64,000 bases of DNA, taken from assembly GCA_963728155.1 (NCBI GenBank), contig CAVSJF010000006.1, positions 248,001-312,000 of the forward strand, read 5' to 3'. The translations under genes and the position numbers were made by a program. Positions 25,600-34,912 of the stretch are shown one piece after another. A model generated the notes under the pieces. That model was not told the origin of the DNA and made no database searches. It worked only from the letters and a program-made list of their open reading frames with translations. Source of the stretch: JACVRW01 sp963728155 (GTDB lineage Bacteria > Actinomycetota > Thermoleophilia > Solirubrobacterales > Thermoleophilaceae). The first letter of the stretch is position 1. Each line of letters starts with the position of its first letter.

Positions 25600-27953
25600 C
25601 TGAGCCGTTCAAGGGCAAGATCAACGTCGACATCCGCGACTCGGTACCGGATTGGTCACCGTTTGAGCCGCCGAAGGCGCCCGACGGCGCGCCGAGCGTG
25701 GTCTATATCGTGCTCGACGACGTCGGCTTCTCCGCCATGGAGTCCTACGGCGGGCCGATCGAGACGCCGAACATCGACCGAATCGCCGGCGACGGCGTGC
25801 GCTACACGCAATGGCATACGACCGCGTTGTGCTCGCCGACGCGCTCCTGCCTTCTCACCGGGCGCAACCACACCCGTAACGGCATGGCCTGCATCACCGA
25901 ATGCGCGAGCGGCTTCCCCAACGCCAACGGGGTGATCCCGCCCGAGAACGGTCAGATCCAGGAGATCCTCGGCGAAAGGGGCTGGAACACCTACATGGTG
26001 GGCAAGTGGCACCTCTGCCCGGAGGCCGAGATGAACCTTGCCTCGACGCGGCGCAACTGGCCGACGGGCCGCGGCTTCGAGCGCTTCTACGGCTTCTTGG
26101 GCGCGGAGACCAACCAGTGGTATCCGGAGCTGGTGTACGACAGCCACCCCGTCGAGCCGCCGCGATCGCCGGACGAGGGATACCACCTGACCGAGGACCT
26201 CACCGACAGGGCGCTGGAGTTCATCAAGGACGCCAAGGTGCTGGCCCCCGAAAAGCCGTTCTTCCTGTACTACGCCCCGGGTGCGTGTCACGCGCCGCAC
26301 CACGCGCCCAAGGAGTGGGCCGACCGCTTCAAGGGCCGCTTCGACATGGGTTACGAGGCACTGCGCGAGCAAACGCTCGCGCGCCAGAAGGAGATGGGCA
26401 TCGTCCCGCGCGACACCGATTTGCCGCCGCTGAACCCGATCGGCACGCCCGACACCCGCTCGGGACCAGACGATCAGCCGTTCCCGGCGCTGGACTTCAC
26501 CCGGCCCTGGGACTCCCTGTCAGACGAAGAGAAGCGTCTGTTCAGCCGGATGGCCGAGGTCTATGCCGGCTTCCTCGCGCACACCGACGCGCAGATCGGC
26601 CGGCTGCTGGACTACCTCGAGGAGACGGGCCAGAGCGAGAACACGATGGTCATCGTGGTCTCCGACAACGGCGCCAGCGGCGAGGGCGGCCCGAACGGGT
26701 CCGTCAATGAGAACAAGCTCGCCAACGGCCTCCCCGACGACCTCCACGAGAACCTGGCCATGATCGACGAGCTGGGTAGCCCGAAGACCTACAACCACTA
26801 CCCCAACGGCTGGGCGATGGCGTTCAACACGCCGTTCAAGATGTGGAAACGCTACGAGTTCAACGGCGGCACCACGGACCCGTGCATCATCTCCTGGCCG
26901 CAGGGCATCGAAGCGAAGGGCGAGATCCGTCAGCAGTACCACCACGCCATCGACCTGGTGCCGACCATCCTCGATGCGCTCGGCGTCGAAGCACCCGAAA
27001 CCATCGCCGGGCACGTCCAGAGCCACTTCGACGGCGTGAGCATGCGCTACAGCTTCGACAACGGGTCGCTGCCCAGCGCGCGGTCAACGCAGTTCTTCTC
27101 GATGCTCGGATCGCGCAGCATCTGGCACGACGGCTGGAAGGCCGTGACCACCCACCCAACGCTCAGCGGCTGGGGCAACTACGCCTCGGACACCTGGGAG
27201 CTGTACCACGTGGAGGTCGACCGCTCCGAGCTTCACGACCTATCGAGCCAGGAACCCGAGCGGCTGGGGGAGCTGATCAACCTCTGGTACGCCGAGGCGG
27301 GCGCCAACGGCGCGTTCCCGCTCGACGACCGTGCGGCGGTTGAGCTCCTGACCACACCACGCCCGGTGCTCTCGCCGCCGCGCAACCGCTACGTCTACTA
27401 CCCCGGCGTGGCCGACGTGCCCGAGTCCCAGGCCGCCAACATCCGCAACCGCTCCTACGCCATCGGCGCGGTCGTGGACATCCCCGCCCCCGGTGCCGAG
27501 GGCGTGCTGTTCGCGCACGGCTCGCGGTTCGGCGGACACGCGCTCTACGTCAAGGACAACCGCCTTCACTACGTCTACAGCTTCGTGGGCAGCCTGGAAC
27601 AGAAGATCGTCTCGGACCACGAGCTGCCGACCGGAGAGGAACTGGTCCTGTCCGCTGCCTTTGAGAAGGAGGGCGACGATCCGCCCGGCGTGGCCGTGGG
27701 CGCGCTTTCGCTCTTCCACCGCGACGTGAAGGTCGGCGAGGGGCGCATCCGCACCCAGCCGGGCAAGTTCTCTCTGGGGGGCGACGGGCTCTGTGTCGGG
27801 CGCGACAGCAGCGACCCGGTCACCGGCGACTACCCCGGCGCGGCGCCCTGGTCATTCACCGGCGGCACGATCAACCGCGTGGCCATCGACGTGAGCGGCG
27901 AGCCCTACGTGGACCTGGAGCGCGAAGCCGTGGCCATGATGTCGCGCGAATAA
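25596..27953 (+). CDS. Arylsulfatase (type I, formylglycine-dependent)
   Basis: This 785-residue sulfatase of the alkaline phosphatase superfamily has metal ligands in IVLDDVGFSAMESYGG and the modification signature CSPTRSCLLTG at residues 79-89, where Cys 79 should become formylglycine. Later elements include YMVGKWHL and VVSDNGASGEGG. There is no signal peptide, so it is predicted cytoplasmic. It should hydrolyse organic sulfate esters to release sulfate. It is coupled to the HAD gene and converges, eight bases away, with the gene for the formylglycine-generating enzyme that would mature it. Confidence 0.9.
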   Translation: MTEPFKGKINVDIRDSVPDWSPFEPPKAPDGAPSVVYIVLDDVGFSAMESYGGPIETPNIDRIAGDGVRYTQWHTTALCSPTRSCLLTGRNHTRNGMACITECASGFPNANGVIPPENGQIQEILGERGWNTYMVGKWHLCPEAEMNLASTRRNWPTGRGFERFYGFLGAETNQWYPELVYDSHPVEPPRSPDEGYHLTEDLTDRALEFIKDAKVLAPEKPFFLYYAPGACHAPHHAPKEWADRFKGRFDMGYEALREQTLARQKEMGIVPRDTDLPPLNPIGTPDTRSGPDDQPFPALDFTRPWDSLSDEEKRLFSRMAEVYAGFLAHTDAQIGRLLDYLEETGQSENTMVIVVSDNGASGEGGPNGSVNENKLANGLPDDLHENLAMIDELGSPKTYNHYPNGWAMAFNTPFKMWKRYEFNGGTTDPCIISWPQGIEAKGEIRQQYHHAIDLVPTILDALGVEAPETIAGHVQSHFDGVSMRYSFDNGSLPSARSTQFFSMLGSRSIWHDGWKAVTTHPTLSGWGNYASDTWELYHVEVDRSELHDLSSQEPERLGELINLWYAEAGANGAFPLDDRAAVELLTTPRPVLSPPRNRYVYYPGVADVPESQAANIRNRSYAIGAVVDIPAPGAEGVLFAHGSRFGGHALYVKDNRLHYVYSFVGSLEQKIVSDHELPTGEELVLSAAFEKEGDDPPGVAVGALSLFHRDVKVGEGRIRTQPGKFSLGGDGLCVGRDSSDPVTGDYPGAAPWSFTGGTINRVAIDVSGEPYVDLEREAVAMMSRE

Positions 27954-27960
27954 GCCACGC

Positions 27961-28812
27961 TCAAGCGTCGCGTACACACCGGAAGCCGGTGTTGCCCGTG
28001 GTCGAGTCCGGTTCGAGCGAGTTGCGGGCTGCCACGCGGTAGCGGCGGCAGTACGAGGCGTGGCACAGGTACGAGCCACCCCTCGTGGATCGTCGCTCGC
28101 CCCTGGGGGGACCCTGCGGATTCGTGCGCTTGTCGCGAGTGTGGAAATCCTTACTGAAACGGTCCGAGCACCATTCCCAGACGTTGCCCGTCGTGTTGTG
28201 CAGGCCATAGCCGTTGGGAGGGAAAGCGTCCGTGGGGCAGGTGCCCAAGAAGCCGTCCTCCCCCGTGTTCTCGTGCGGGAACGTTCCTTGCCAGACATTC
28301 ATTCGATGTTCGCCGCCGGGCTCCAGCTCGTCGCCCCAGGGGAAGGCCTTGCGCTCGAGGCCTCCCCTCGCGGCGTACTCCCACTCGGCCTCTGTCGGCA
28401 GGCGGGCCTCGGCCCACCGGGCATACGCGCCGGCGTCGTTCCAGCTCACGTGCACCACCGGGTGGTTCTCGCGCCCATCAAGTCCCGAGCCAGGTCCCTC
28501 GGGGCGCCTCCAGTCCGCCCCCTCGACCTGACGCCACCACGGCGCAGCCTGAACGGCCCGGGTGGGAGGAAATTCGTCGGGCAGCAAGCCCCCGAACACG
28601 AACGACCAGCCGAACCGCTCGGCCTCCGTGACATGTCCCGTCGCCTCCACGAACCCAGCGAACTCGGAGGTTGAGACCGCCCGGGTGGCGACCCAAAAGG
28701 AATCGAGCCGGACACGCCGCACCGGCCCCTCCCCATCGTCGGGATAGGCGAAGCGGTCGACGCTGCCCATCAGGAATTCGCCGGCGTCGAGCCTCACCAT
28801 GCGGGAGAACAC
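27961..28812 (-). CDS. Formylglycine-generating enzyme (sulfatase-activating)
   Basis: This protein has about 283 residues. It begins VFSRMVRLDAGEFLMGS and has the FGE-sulfatase domain throughout (LPTEAEWEYAARGG, TTGNVWEWCSDRF). Crucially, SYLCHASYCRRYR (Cys 246 and 251 counted from the ATG at 28800) keeps both active-site cysteines of genuine FGE, so it should convert the sulfatase CxPxR Cys to formylglycine. The GTG at 28812 is preferred because a TACAGT box lies eight bases upstream; ATG 28800 is the alternative. It is adjacent to and convergent with its likely substrate gene. Confidence 0.87.
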   Translation of the reverse strand: MFSRMVRLDAGEFLMGSVDRFAYPDDGEGPVRRVRLDSFWVATRAVSTSEFAGFVEATGHVTEAERFGWSFVFGGLLPDEFPPTRAVQAAPWWRQVEGADWRRPEGPGSGLDGRENHPVVHVSWNDAGAYARWAEARLPTEAEWEYAARGGLERKAFPWGDELEPGGEHRMNVWQGTFPHENTGEDGFLGTCPTDAFPPNGYGLHNTTGNVWEWCSDRFSKDFHTRDKRTNPQGPPRGERRSTRGGSYLCHASYCRRYRVAARNSLEPDSTTGNTGFRCVRDA

Positions 28813-28869
28813 CGCTGGACACTGTACCCCGCTGGACGGTACGTTTCTTCTTCTCAACAGGCCCAGTCG

Positions 28870-30822
28870 ATGGAATTCTCCAGAGTCTGGACTGGTGAGC
28901 TCGCGCGAATGGACTCCGCTACCCAGCAGTCTTCGCCGCTGACCGCTCCTGGCCGGGCGGTGGCGCCGGACACGTTGTCGCCGGCCCCCCTGCCGGGCCG
29001 GGTTGCCCCCTGGCGCCTCGGCGAGGTGTCCGTCCGTGCTCGCGAGCTGGCAATCGGCGGGCTGGCGGTCGTCTGCGCTGCTGTCGCACTGGTAGTGCCG
29101 ATATCCGCCCAGACGCTGGTGCACCCGGTGAGCTTCGCGTTCTTCGCCGCCTGGTCGGTCCTGAGCTTCACCGCCGCTGGACTGATCTGGTGGCGGGCCC
29201 GGCCCTGGAGCCAGATCGGGCCGCTGCTCTGCGTTCTCGGCTTTGTGCTCGGGATCCAGGCCTTCCAGGGCAGCGCAAACGGTCTCGCCTTCAGCATCAC
29301 GGTCCTCCTCGACGGGCTGGCGGTCTTCCTCGCCTGGTACGTGACCCTCGTCTTCCCGGCACAGAGGCTGGATGCCGCCGGCCGCGTCCTCCTGACGCTC
29401 GCCGGCGGTGTGCTCGCGCTGGCCTTCGTGCCGAAGATCCTGATGTCGGTCGATATCGAAGGGGCAACCCCGCTGGCGCGCTGCACCGCTGCCTGCCCGC
29501 CGAACCATCTCCTGCTCGCCTCCGATCCCGGGCTCGCCGATCTGTTCGGGCACATCGAGCGGTGGGGAGCGCGCATTGGGGTGACGGTGGCCGTCGTAGC
29601 TCTCCTCATCACCCGTTTCCTTCGCGCGAGCCGGCCGCGGCGACGAACGCTATGGCCGGTTTACCTGGGATTCGGGCTCTGGCTATGCGCCTTCACGATC
29701 TACAACTGCGCGGTCAACGCACACGCCTCGACCGCCGTAATCGACCATCTTGGCGTGGGCATCACAGTGACTCGGTCGCTCTTCCCACTTGCTTTCATCG
29801 CCGCGCTGGTACTGACCCGGGCCCACGCCGGCGGAGCGCTCCAGGCGATGGTCCATGAGCTGAGAAGGGACGCGACCCTGAGGGCGGTGGAGCTCACCGT
29901 CCGTCGCGTGCTCGACGACACCACTGCGCGACTCGCCTTCTGGCTGCCCGATCGCCGCGGGTTCGTGGACGTGAACGCACAGCCGTTGGACCTGGTTTCC
30001 GCGAGCAGTGCTGCAAGCGTGCGTGTGTTCAGGTCCGCCGAGGGCGAACCGCTGATCGCCATCATTCACGACAGCGCGCTCGACGAAGATCCTGAGCTTG
30101 TCCAGGCCGCCGGGGAGGCCACCGTCCTGAGCTTGGAGAACCGCCGGTTGGACGAGGAGCTCCGCCAGTCGCGCGAAGAGCTGCAGCTCTCCGAGCGCCG
30201 CCTCACCATCGCCGTCGCCGAGGAGCGCAGGCGCATAGAGCGAGACCTGCACGACGGCTCTCAGCAGCGTCTGGTCGCCATCCGAATCGGGCTCGAGCTT
30301 GCACGCGAGCGGGCTGGGGCCAGCCCGGACACCTCAGCCCGACTCGCGAGGCTCGGCGACGATCTCGACCGGGCGCTCGAGGAGCTGCGCGGAGCGGCGC
30401 AGGGAATCTACCCCTCGGTCCTCGCCGACTTCGGCCTGGAAACCGCGTTGAGGGACGCCGCAGGCCGCTCGGGAGTGCCAACCCATTCGGATCTTCAACC
30501 GGTCCCTCGCTACCCGGCGCACGTGGAAGCCGCCCTTTACTTTGCCTGCGTCGAAGCACTCCAGAACGCCGCCAAGCACGGGGGACCCGGGGTGCACGTG
30601 AAGGTTCGCTTGTGGCCTGACAAGGACGTTGTGAGCTTCAGCGTCTCCGACGACGGCGTTGGTTTCGTCCCGGGGAGCCAGAGGGAGGGATCGGGCCTTC
30701 GCAACATGGCCGACCGGCTTGCCGGGGTTCAGGGAACCTTCTCGCTCGAGTCGATCCCGGGGAGCGGGACGGTGGCCACCGGGTCGGCGCCCGTCGGTCG
30801 GACTGCGCCGGGACTTGGGTGA
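28870..30822 (+). CDS. Membrane histidine kinase, NarL-type (HisKA_3)
   Basis: This 650-residue sensor kinase has six or more transmembrane helices from about residue 55 to 320. A poorly conserved GAF-like region and a coiled coil (RRLDEELRQSREELQLSERRL) follow. The HisKA_3 dimerisation helix carries the phospho-His near residue 461 (ERRRIERDLHDGSQQRL). A HATPase_c domain has the N-box EALQNAAKHG and G-box DDGVGF. No response regulator is adjacent, but the LuxR-type regulators at 37791-39145 are candidates. Its 3' end overlaps the opposite-strand gene by 94 bases. Confidence 0.88.
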   Translation: MEFSRVWTGELARMDSATQQSSPLTAPGRAVAPDTLSPAPLPGRVAPWRLGEVSVRARELAIGGLAVVCAAVALVVPISAQTLVHPVSFAFFAAWSVLSFTAAGLIWWRARPWSQIGPLLCVLGFVLGIQAFQGSANGLAFSITVLLDGLAVFLAWYVTLVFPAQRLDAAGRVLLTLAGGVLALAFVPKILMSVDIEGATPLARCTAACPPNHLLLASDPGLADLFGHIERWGARIGVTVAVVALLITRFLRASRPRRRTLWPVYLGFGLWLCAFTIYNCAVNAHASTAVIDHLGVGITVTRSLFPLAFIAALVLTRAHAGGALQAMVHELRRDATLRAVELTVRRVLDDTTARLAFWLPDRRGFVDVNAQPLDLVSASSAASVRVFRSAEGEPLIAIIHDSALDEDPELVQAAGEATVLSLENRRLDEELRQSREELQLSERRLTIAVAEERRRIERDLHDGSQQRLVAIRIGLELARERAGASPDTSARLARLGDDLDRALEELRGAAQGIYPSVLADFGLETALRDAAGRSGVPTHSDLQPVPRYPAHVEAALYFACVEALQNAAKHGGPGVHVKVRLWPDKDVVSFSVSDDGVGFVPGSQREGSGLRNMADRLAGVQGTFSLESIPGSGTVATGSAPVGRTAPGLG

Positions 30823-32804
30823 CCATCGAACGCTCGCCCGCCTTGCAGCATCCCCCGCCAGCGACGGAGTAGAGCATGGACCGACGCTGCTCCCACGATC
30901 GGCTCGTCGGGCATCGGCAGCCCACCCGGGTGGAGGATGAACGCACGCGTCTGGGGACCCCCTAGCCCGCCGTGGAAGGAGATCAGCTCCTCGAACGCGC
31001 AACCCTCGTCTCGCTCGGGTTCGTAGAAGCTGCCCACCATGATGTCCGCCACGTGGGGGAACCCGTGCGTGCGCAACAGGTGTCGTGGCGCGGTGCGTGA
31101 GAAGGGCAGCAGTGGATCTTCACCCTCGACCCCTCCGGAGATCAGGTTGCGCGTGCCGTTCGGGCCGAGGACCAACGGCCCGTGCTCGGCCGAGTGCACG
31201 AGCAGCCAGCCCACGTGCGGGTGCTCCCGCAGAGCGGGAAGGAGCCGCGGATGTCGCTCCTCGATCTCCTCGAGGCTCAGCCGGTGTGCGTCCTGCATCA
31301 GATACACGAGGCCGAGGTTCCCCGATCCCAGCACCACGACGTGGCGGCCCGAGACGTCGTTCTTGGCGCGCTTCTTGGGCTTGGAGCCCGTGGCCTCGCT
31401 GACCGCGTGCCCCACCATCGCCTTGCCCTCGTCCCCCCCGGCGAACGCGGCCACCTCAGCTCCCTTCAGTGAGCGCTCCACCAGCTCGTCCAGCCCGTAG
31501 CCGTTGCGCTGCTTGAAGGTGGCCCCCTGGGTCTGGCCGTGGTCAGACAGCACGACGATCTCGTACGGTCGCGGCGCGTACCGGCGCGCGGACTCGATCT
31601 CTCCAAACTTCTGGTCCAGCTTGCGCAGCGCCTCGAGGGTGTCGGCCCGCTCGAGGCCCGAGTGATGGGCCACCTCGTCGTAGCTGGAGAACGTCGCGTA
31701 GACGGCGGGCCGTCCGCGCATCATGTCGGTCAGCACCCCGAACACGATCGCGTTGCGAACGATCACGCAGAGCACGCCTCTCAGGAAGGGGTACGCCCCT
31801 CCGCGATGGCCTCGGGGGCGCACGTCACGCCGGGCCGCGCGTAGCGCCGCCGTCCACTCGATCAGCACCTCCCAGAAGAACAGAACCAGCGCCCTGGTCA
31901 CGTTGACTCCGTCGGCGAAGAAGGCCCGGTACCCGGGATTGGCCCCCTTTTCCGCGTCCATGCGGCTTACGGTCAGAATCGTCTCCTCGGCCTCCCCGGA
32001 GAGCAGGTTCCCCCGGCTCGCCCCACCGTCGGCGAGCAGCCCGATCCCGGTCGAGCGCCGCCGTTCGATCTCGGCGCAGTCCTCAGGCGACGAGCACACC
32101 ATCATCTTGCCCGTCTCCTTTTCCACCCACCTGAAGGCCGGGATGTCCTCGTTCGACCCGAGCAGGATTCCGGCCTGGCTGGCTCCCGTCTGCGACGACA
32201 GATCCGTTTCCCACTCCGCCAACCGATAGCCCCCTTCCTCCATCCAGCGGGCCATGACCGGCGCGTTTCCGTCCCTCATCGCGCGCCTGAGCACCGGCAG
32301 GGCCAGGCCGTCGATCTCCAGGAAGAGGATGCCGGGAACATCGGTGCGTTCCAGAGCGCCCTGCCGGCGTGCGACCCGGCGCACCACCCTCAGGGCGTAC
32401 TCGTCTTGGTCGCTCGTTCCGAGCATGACCTGGAGCACCAGGGAGGCCGCGGCCATCACGAGCGCGGCCAGGAGGGCGCTCCAAAAGGAGTCGACCTTCC
32501 CGAACTCCGGGAGCAGGGCGTCGGCGAGCATGATTCCGAGCGCGTCGACGATCAACACCAACAGGAAACCCGCCACCAGCGTGAACGGCAGCCGTAGCGC
32601 CGCCACGAGGGGTGGCAGCACGGCGTTGAACACGGCGATCGCCGCCGCAAGAACGAACGCAGAGACAGGCTCATCGAGGTCGAACCCGGGCACGATCCAG
32701 GCGGCGACGTAGACCGACGCCGCGGCTACCAACCAGGCCACCAACAGCCGCAGGAGCTTCAGCCGCGGCTTGACCGGCTGCCACCCAGCGATTGGCTCGC
32801 TCAT
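30729..32804 (-). CDS. Phage-holin-like membrane domain fused to alkaline-phosphatase-fold phosphodiesterase
   Basis: This protein has about 691 residues. Roughly residues 15-135 form four transmembrane helices of the phage holin family IV type (YVAAWIVPGFDLDEPVSAF). The remainder is an alkaline phosphatase superfamily domain resembling nucleotide pyrophosphatase/phosphodiesterases, with ILFLEIDGLALPVLRRA, LSSQTGASQAGILLG, YDEVAHHSG and VLSDHGQTQGATF supplying metal ligands. The conserved core ends near SVHALLRRWRGML. A final 30-residue tail lies antisense to the histidine kinase end. The substrate is unknown. Confidence 0.82.
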   Translation of the reverse strand: MSEPIAGWQPVKPRLKLLRLLVAWLVAAASVYVAAWIVPGFDLDEPVSAFVLAAAIAVFNAVLPPLVAALRLPFTLVAGFLLVLIVDALGIMLADALLPEFGKVDSFWSALLAALVMAAASLVLQVMLGTSDQDEYALRVVRRVARRQGALERTDVPGILFLEIDGLALPVLRRAMRDGNAPVMARWMEEGGYRLAEWETDLSSQTGASQAGILLGSNEDIPAFRWVEKETGKMMVCSSPEDCAEIERRRSTGIGLLADGGASRGNLLSGEAEETILTVSRMDAEKGANPGYRAFFADGVNVTRALVLFFWEVLIEWTAALRAARRDVRPRGHRGGAYPFLRGVLCVIVRNAIVFGVLTDMMRGRPAVYATFSSYDEVAHHSGLERADTLEALRKLDQKFGEIESARRYAPRPYEIVVLSDHGQTQGATFKQRNGYGLDELVERSLKGAEVAAFAGGDEGKAMVGHAVSEATGSKPKKRAKNDVSGRHVVVLGSGNLGLVYLMQDAHRLSLEEIEERHPRLLPALREHPHVGWLLVHSAEHGPLVLGPNGTRNLISGGVEGEDPLLPFSRTAPRHLLRTHGFPHVADIMVGSFYEPERDEGCAFEELISFHGGLGGPQTRAFILHPGGLPMPDEPIVGAASVHALLRRWRGMLQGGRAFDGHPSPGAVRPTGADPVATVPLPGIDSSEKVP

Positions 32805-32875
32805 GAGGGGATCTTCTCTCTCGATGTGCCGGAGGTCTTCATCCGATCCGGGTGACGACAGCGCCGCCGTGGGCC

Positions 32876-32896
32876 TCACCCCAATCGGGCGATGCG
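32876..32896 (+). promoter_or_regulatory. 21-bp conserved element, copy 2
   Basis: TCACCCCAATCGGGCGATGCG differs from copy 1 (24624-24644) at one position. It lies 30 bases before the AI-2E-type transporter start, in the divergent gap with the phosphodiesterase gene. Confidence 0.45.
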
Positions 32897-32926
32897 GCGG
32901 TACGTACAACCGGGGATCGTGCCGCC

Positions 32927-34051
32927 ATGCCGGATAAGCGGGCGCGGGAGTCCAAGGACAAGCTGGCCGGGCTCAATGCGGGCGAGCTGTCCGGGCTCTT
33001 CACCACTCCCGCGTGGCTTCGAGACATCGGCCTTACCGCTTGGCTCCTCGTCGGCACCATCCTGCTCCTGCTGGGAGCGGTGTGGCTCCTCTCGCTTACG
33101 CACACGATCGTGCTCCCGCTAATCGCGGCGGGGCTGGTAGCAGCGGTCGCGGCTCCACTTGTCCGCTGGCTTCAGAATCACCACGTGCCACGGGGCCTCG
33201 GAGCGGTGCTCCTGCTGGTCTTGTTGGTCGCGCTCGGGGCGGGGCTGGTTCTGGTCGTACTGGCCGGCATCACCAGCCAGAGTGGCGACATCGGCGGCCA
33301 CCTCACGGAGGCCAAGAACACGCTCGAGGGCTGGCTCGAGGATGCCGGCGTGGACCCAAAGCAGGCCGGCGACGCGAAGGAAGCTGCGAGCTCGTCTGCG
33401 AGCGCGGCGGTCAGCACCCTGCTCGGGGGGGTGGCGAGCGGGGTCAAGCAGCTCTCTTCGCTGCTTTTCTTTCTCGCGCTGACGGCCCTCAGCCTCATCT
33501 TCCTGCTCAAGGACGGGCCGATGATCCGGGCCTGGGGGGAGCGCCACGTCGGTCTGCCGCTGCCGGTGGCCCGGACCATCACCGAGCGGATGCTCCAGTC
33601 GCTGCGCGGTTACTTCTTCGGCGTCACCATCGTGGCGGCGTTCAACGCGGTGGTAGTGGGTCTAGGGGCGTTCCTGCTCGGCATCCCGCTCGCCGGGACG
33701 ATCGCGGCGATCACCTTCTTCGGTGCCTACGTGCCCTACCTCGGCGCGTGGGGCGCCGGAGCGTTTTCGGTGCTGATCGCGCTGGGTGGCGCGGGCACGG
33801 ACGCGGCCGCGGGAATGATCGTGATCCAGCTGCTCGCCAACGGCCTGCTTCAGCAGATGGTGCAACCGATCGCCTACGGAGCGGCGCTCGGTATCCACCC
33901 GCTCGCCGTGCTGGTGGTGACCATCGGCGGCGGCGCCCTGTTCGGCGCACCGGGCCTGATCCTGGCCGCCCCGGTCACCTCTGCGGTTACTCGCATCGCG
34001 GCGGATCTCGCGCGCGCTCGTGCGGCTGACCCGGTAGGAGAGCCTGCCTAG
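32927..34051 (+). CDS. AI-2E/PerM-family transporter
   Basis: This protein of about 374 residues belongs to the AI-2E transporter (PerM/TqsA) family. Hydrophobic helices WLLVGTILLLLGAVWLLSLT and PLIAAGLVAAVAAPLVRWL are followed by a soluble segment (about residues 115-190). The conserved C-terminal half reads LRGYFFGVTIVAAFNAVVVGLGAFLLGIPL...YVPYLGAWGAGAFSVLIAL...GIHPLAVLVVTIGGGALFG. The family includes exporters and sodium/proton antiporters; the substrate here is unknown. The ATG at 32927 (MPDKRARE) is preferred to an upstream start at 32852. It ends on a CTAG shared with the convergent gene. Confidence 0.83.
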   Translation: MPDKRARESKDKLAGLNAGELSGLFTTPAWLRDIGLTAWLLVGTILLLLGAVWLLSLTHTIVLPLIAAGLVAAVAAPLVRWLQNHHVPRGLGAVLLLVLLVALGAGLVLVVLAGITSQSGDIGGHLTEAKNTLEGWLEDAGVDPKQAGDAKEAASSSASAAVSTLLGGVASGVKQLSSLLFFLALTALSLIFLLKDGPMIRAWGERHVGLPLPVARTITERMLQSLRGYFFGVTIVAAFNAVVVGLGAFLLGIPLAGTIAAITFFGAYVPYLGAWGAGAFSVLIALGGAGTDAAAGMIVIQLLANGLLQQMVQPIAYGAALGIHPLAVLVVTIGGGALFGAPGLILAAPVTSAVTRIAADLARARAADPVGEPA

Positions 34052-34881
34052 TCCGAAGGCGTGAAGGGCCGCTGACTCACGTCGCCGTCCTCGATCACGA
34101 GAGCGGTTGACTCGGGGACCTCGTGCCACGCGCCCTCCAGGTCGCCGAACGGCTCGGACACGACTACGCGGTCGCCTTCGCTCAGCTGCTGCAGCCGCTC
34201 GTTCTCGGGATGCAGCTGCTGAAGCGCGGCCACGTCGGCGGAAACGAACAGGCTGCGCGAGTCGTGCACCGTCGAATACCGGATGGCCCAGAGCCGCTCA
34301 CCGTCGCTGATTCCGAAGGTCCCCTGAACCGGGTTCTCGACGCTGAGCTCGCGCGCTTTGGCCTCGACGAAGCCAATCACCTGCTCCATCGCCCTCAGTG
34401 GATCTTGCTCGAGCCCGAAGGTGAGCGCCAGATAGAAGACCAGCTCGGAGTCGGTGGAACCCCCGATGCCGTTGAACAGCGCCGGGTCGACCGCCATCAA
34501 CAGGTCACGCCGCAGGGTCGATAGGCCGGCGATGTAGCCGTTATGCACGAACAGCCAGCGCTCGTAGCGGAAGGGATGGCAGTTGCTCTGCTGAACGGGG
34601 CTTCCGATGGCCGCCCGTATATGGGCGAGGAAGAGTGGAGTTCGGATGTGGTCACCGAGCTCGCGCATGTTGAAGTCGTTCCACGCCGGGTTGACGCTTC
34701 GATAGCGCGCGGGAACGGTGCGATCGTCGATGCCGTACCAGCCCACTCCGAAGCCGTCACCGTTGGTCGTTTCGGCGCCCATGCGCGAGTGGAGGCTCTC
34801 GTCGATGAGCCCGTGCTGGGTGCGGTAGAGCAGCTCCCCCATCAGCAGGGGCTCACCGATGTACGCGTTCCAGCGGCACAT
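34048..34881 (-). CDS. Class II glutamine amidotransferase (EgtC/YafJ-like)
   Basis: This 277-residue Ntn-type amidotransferase has the catalytic nucleophile Cys 2 directly after the start (MCRWNAYIGEP). NGDGFGVGWYG, LAHIRAAIGSPVQQSNCHPF and FVHNGYIAG are family hallmarks. It should hydrolyse an amide such as gamma-glutamyl compounds; the YafJ/EgtC subgroup includes the ergothioneine enzyme EgtC, but no ergothioneine genes are nearby. The ATG at 34881 is fixed by the catalytic Cys. It lies downstream of the MalT-like gene on the same strand and may be co-transcribed. Confidence 0.85.
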   Translation of the reverse strand: MCRWNAYIGEPLLMGELLYRTQHGLIDESLHSRMGAETTNGDGFGVGWYGIDDRTVPARYRSVNPAWNDFNMRELGDHIRTPLFLAHIRAAIGSPVQQSNCHPFRYERWLFVHNGYIAGLSTLRRDLLMAVDPALFNGIGGSTDSELVFYLALTFGLEQDPLRAMEQVIGFVEAKARELSVENPVQGTFGISDGERLWAIRYSTVHDSRSLFVSADVAALQQLHPENERLQQLSEGDRVVVSEPFGDLEGAWHEVPESTALVIEDGDVSQRPFTPSD

Positions 34882-34912
34882 CAGACGGCCGCGGGGCTGT
34901 TGGCCAACACCT

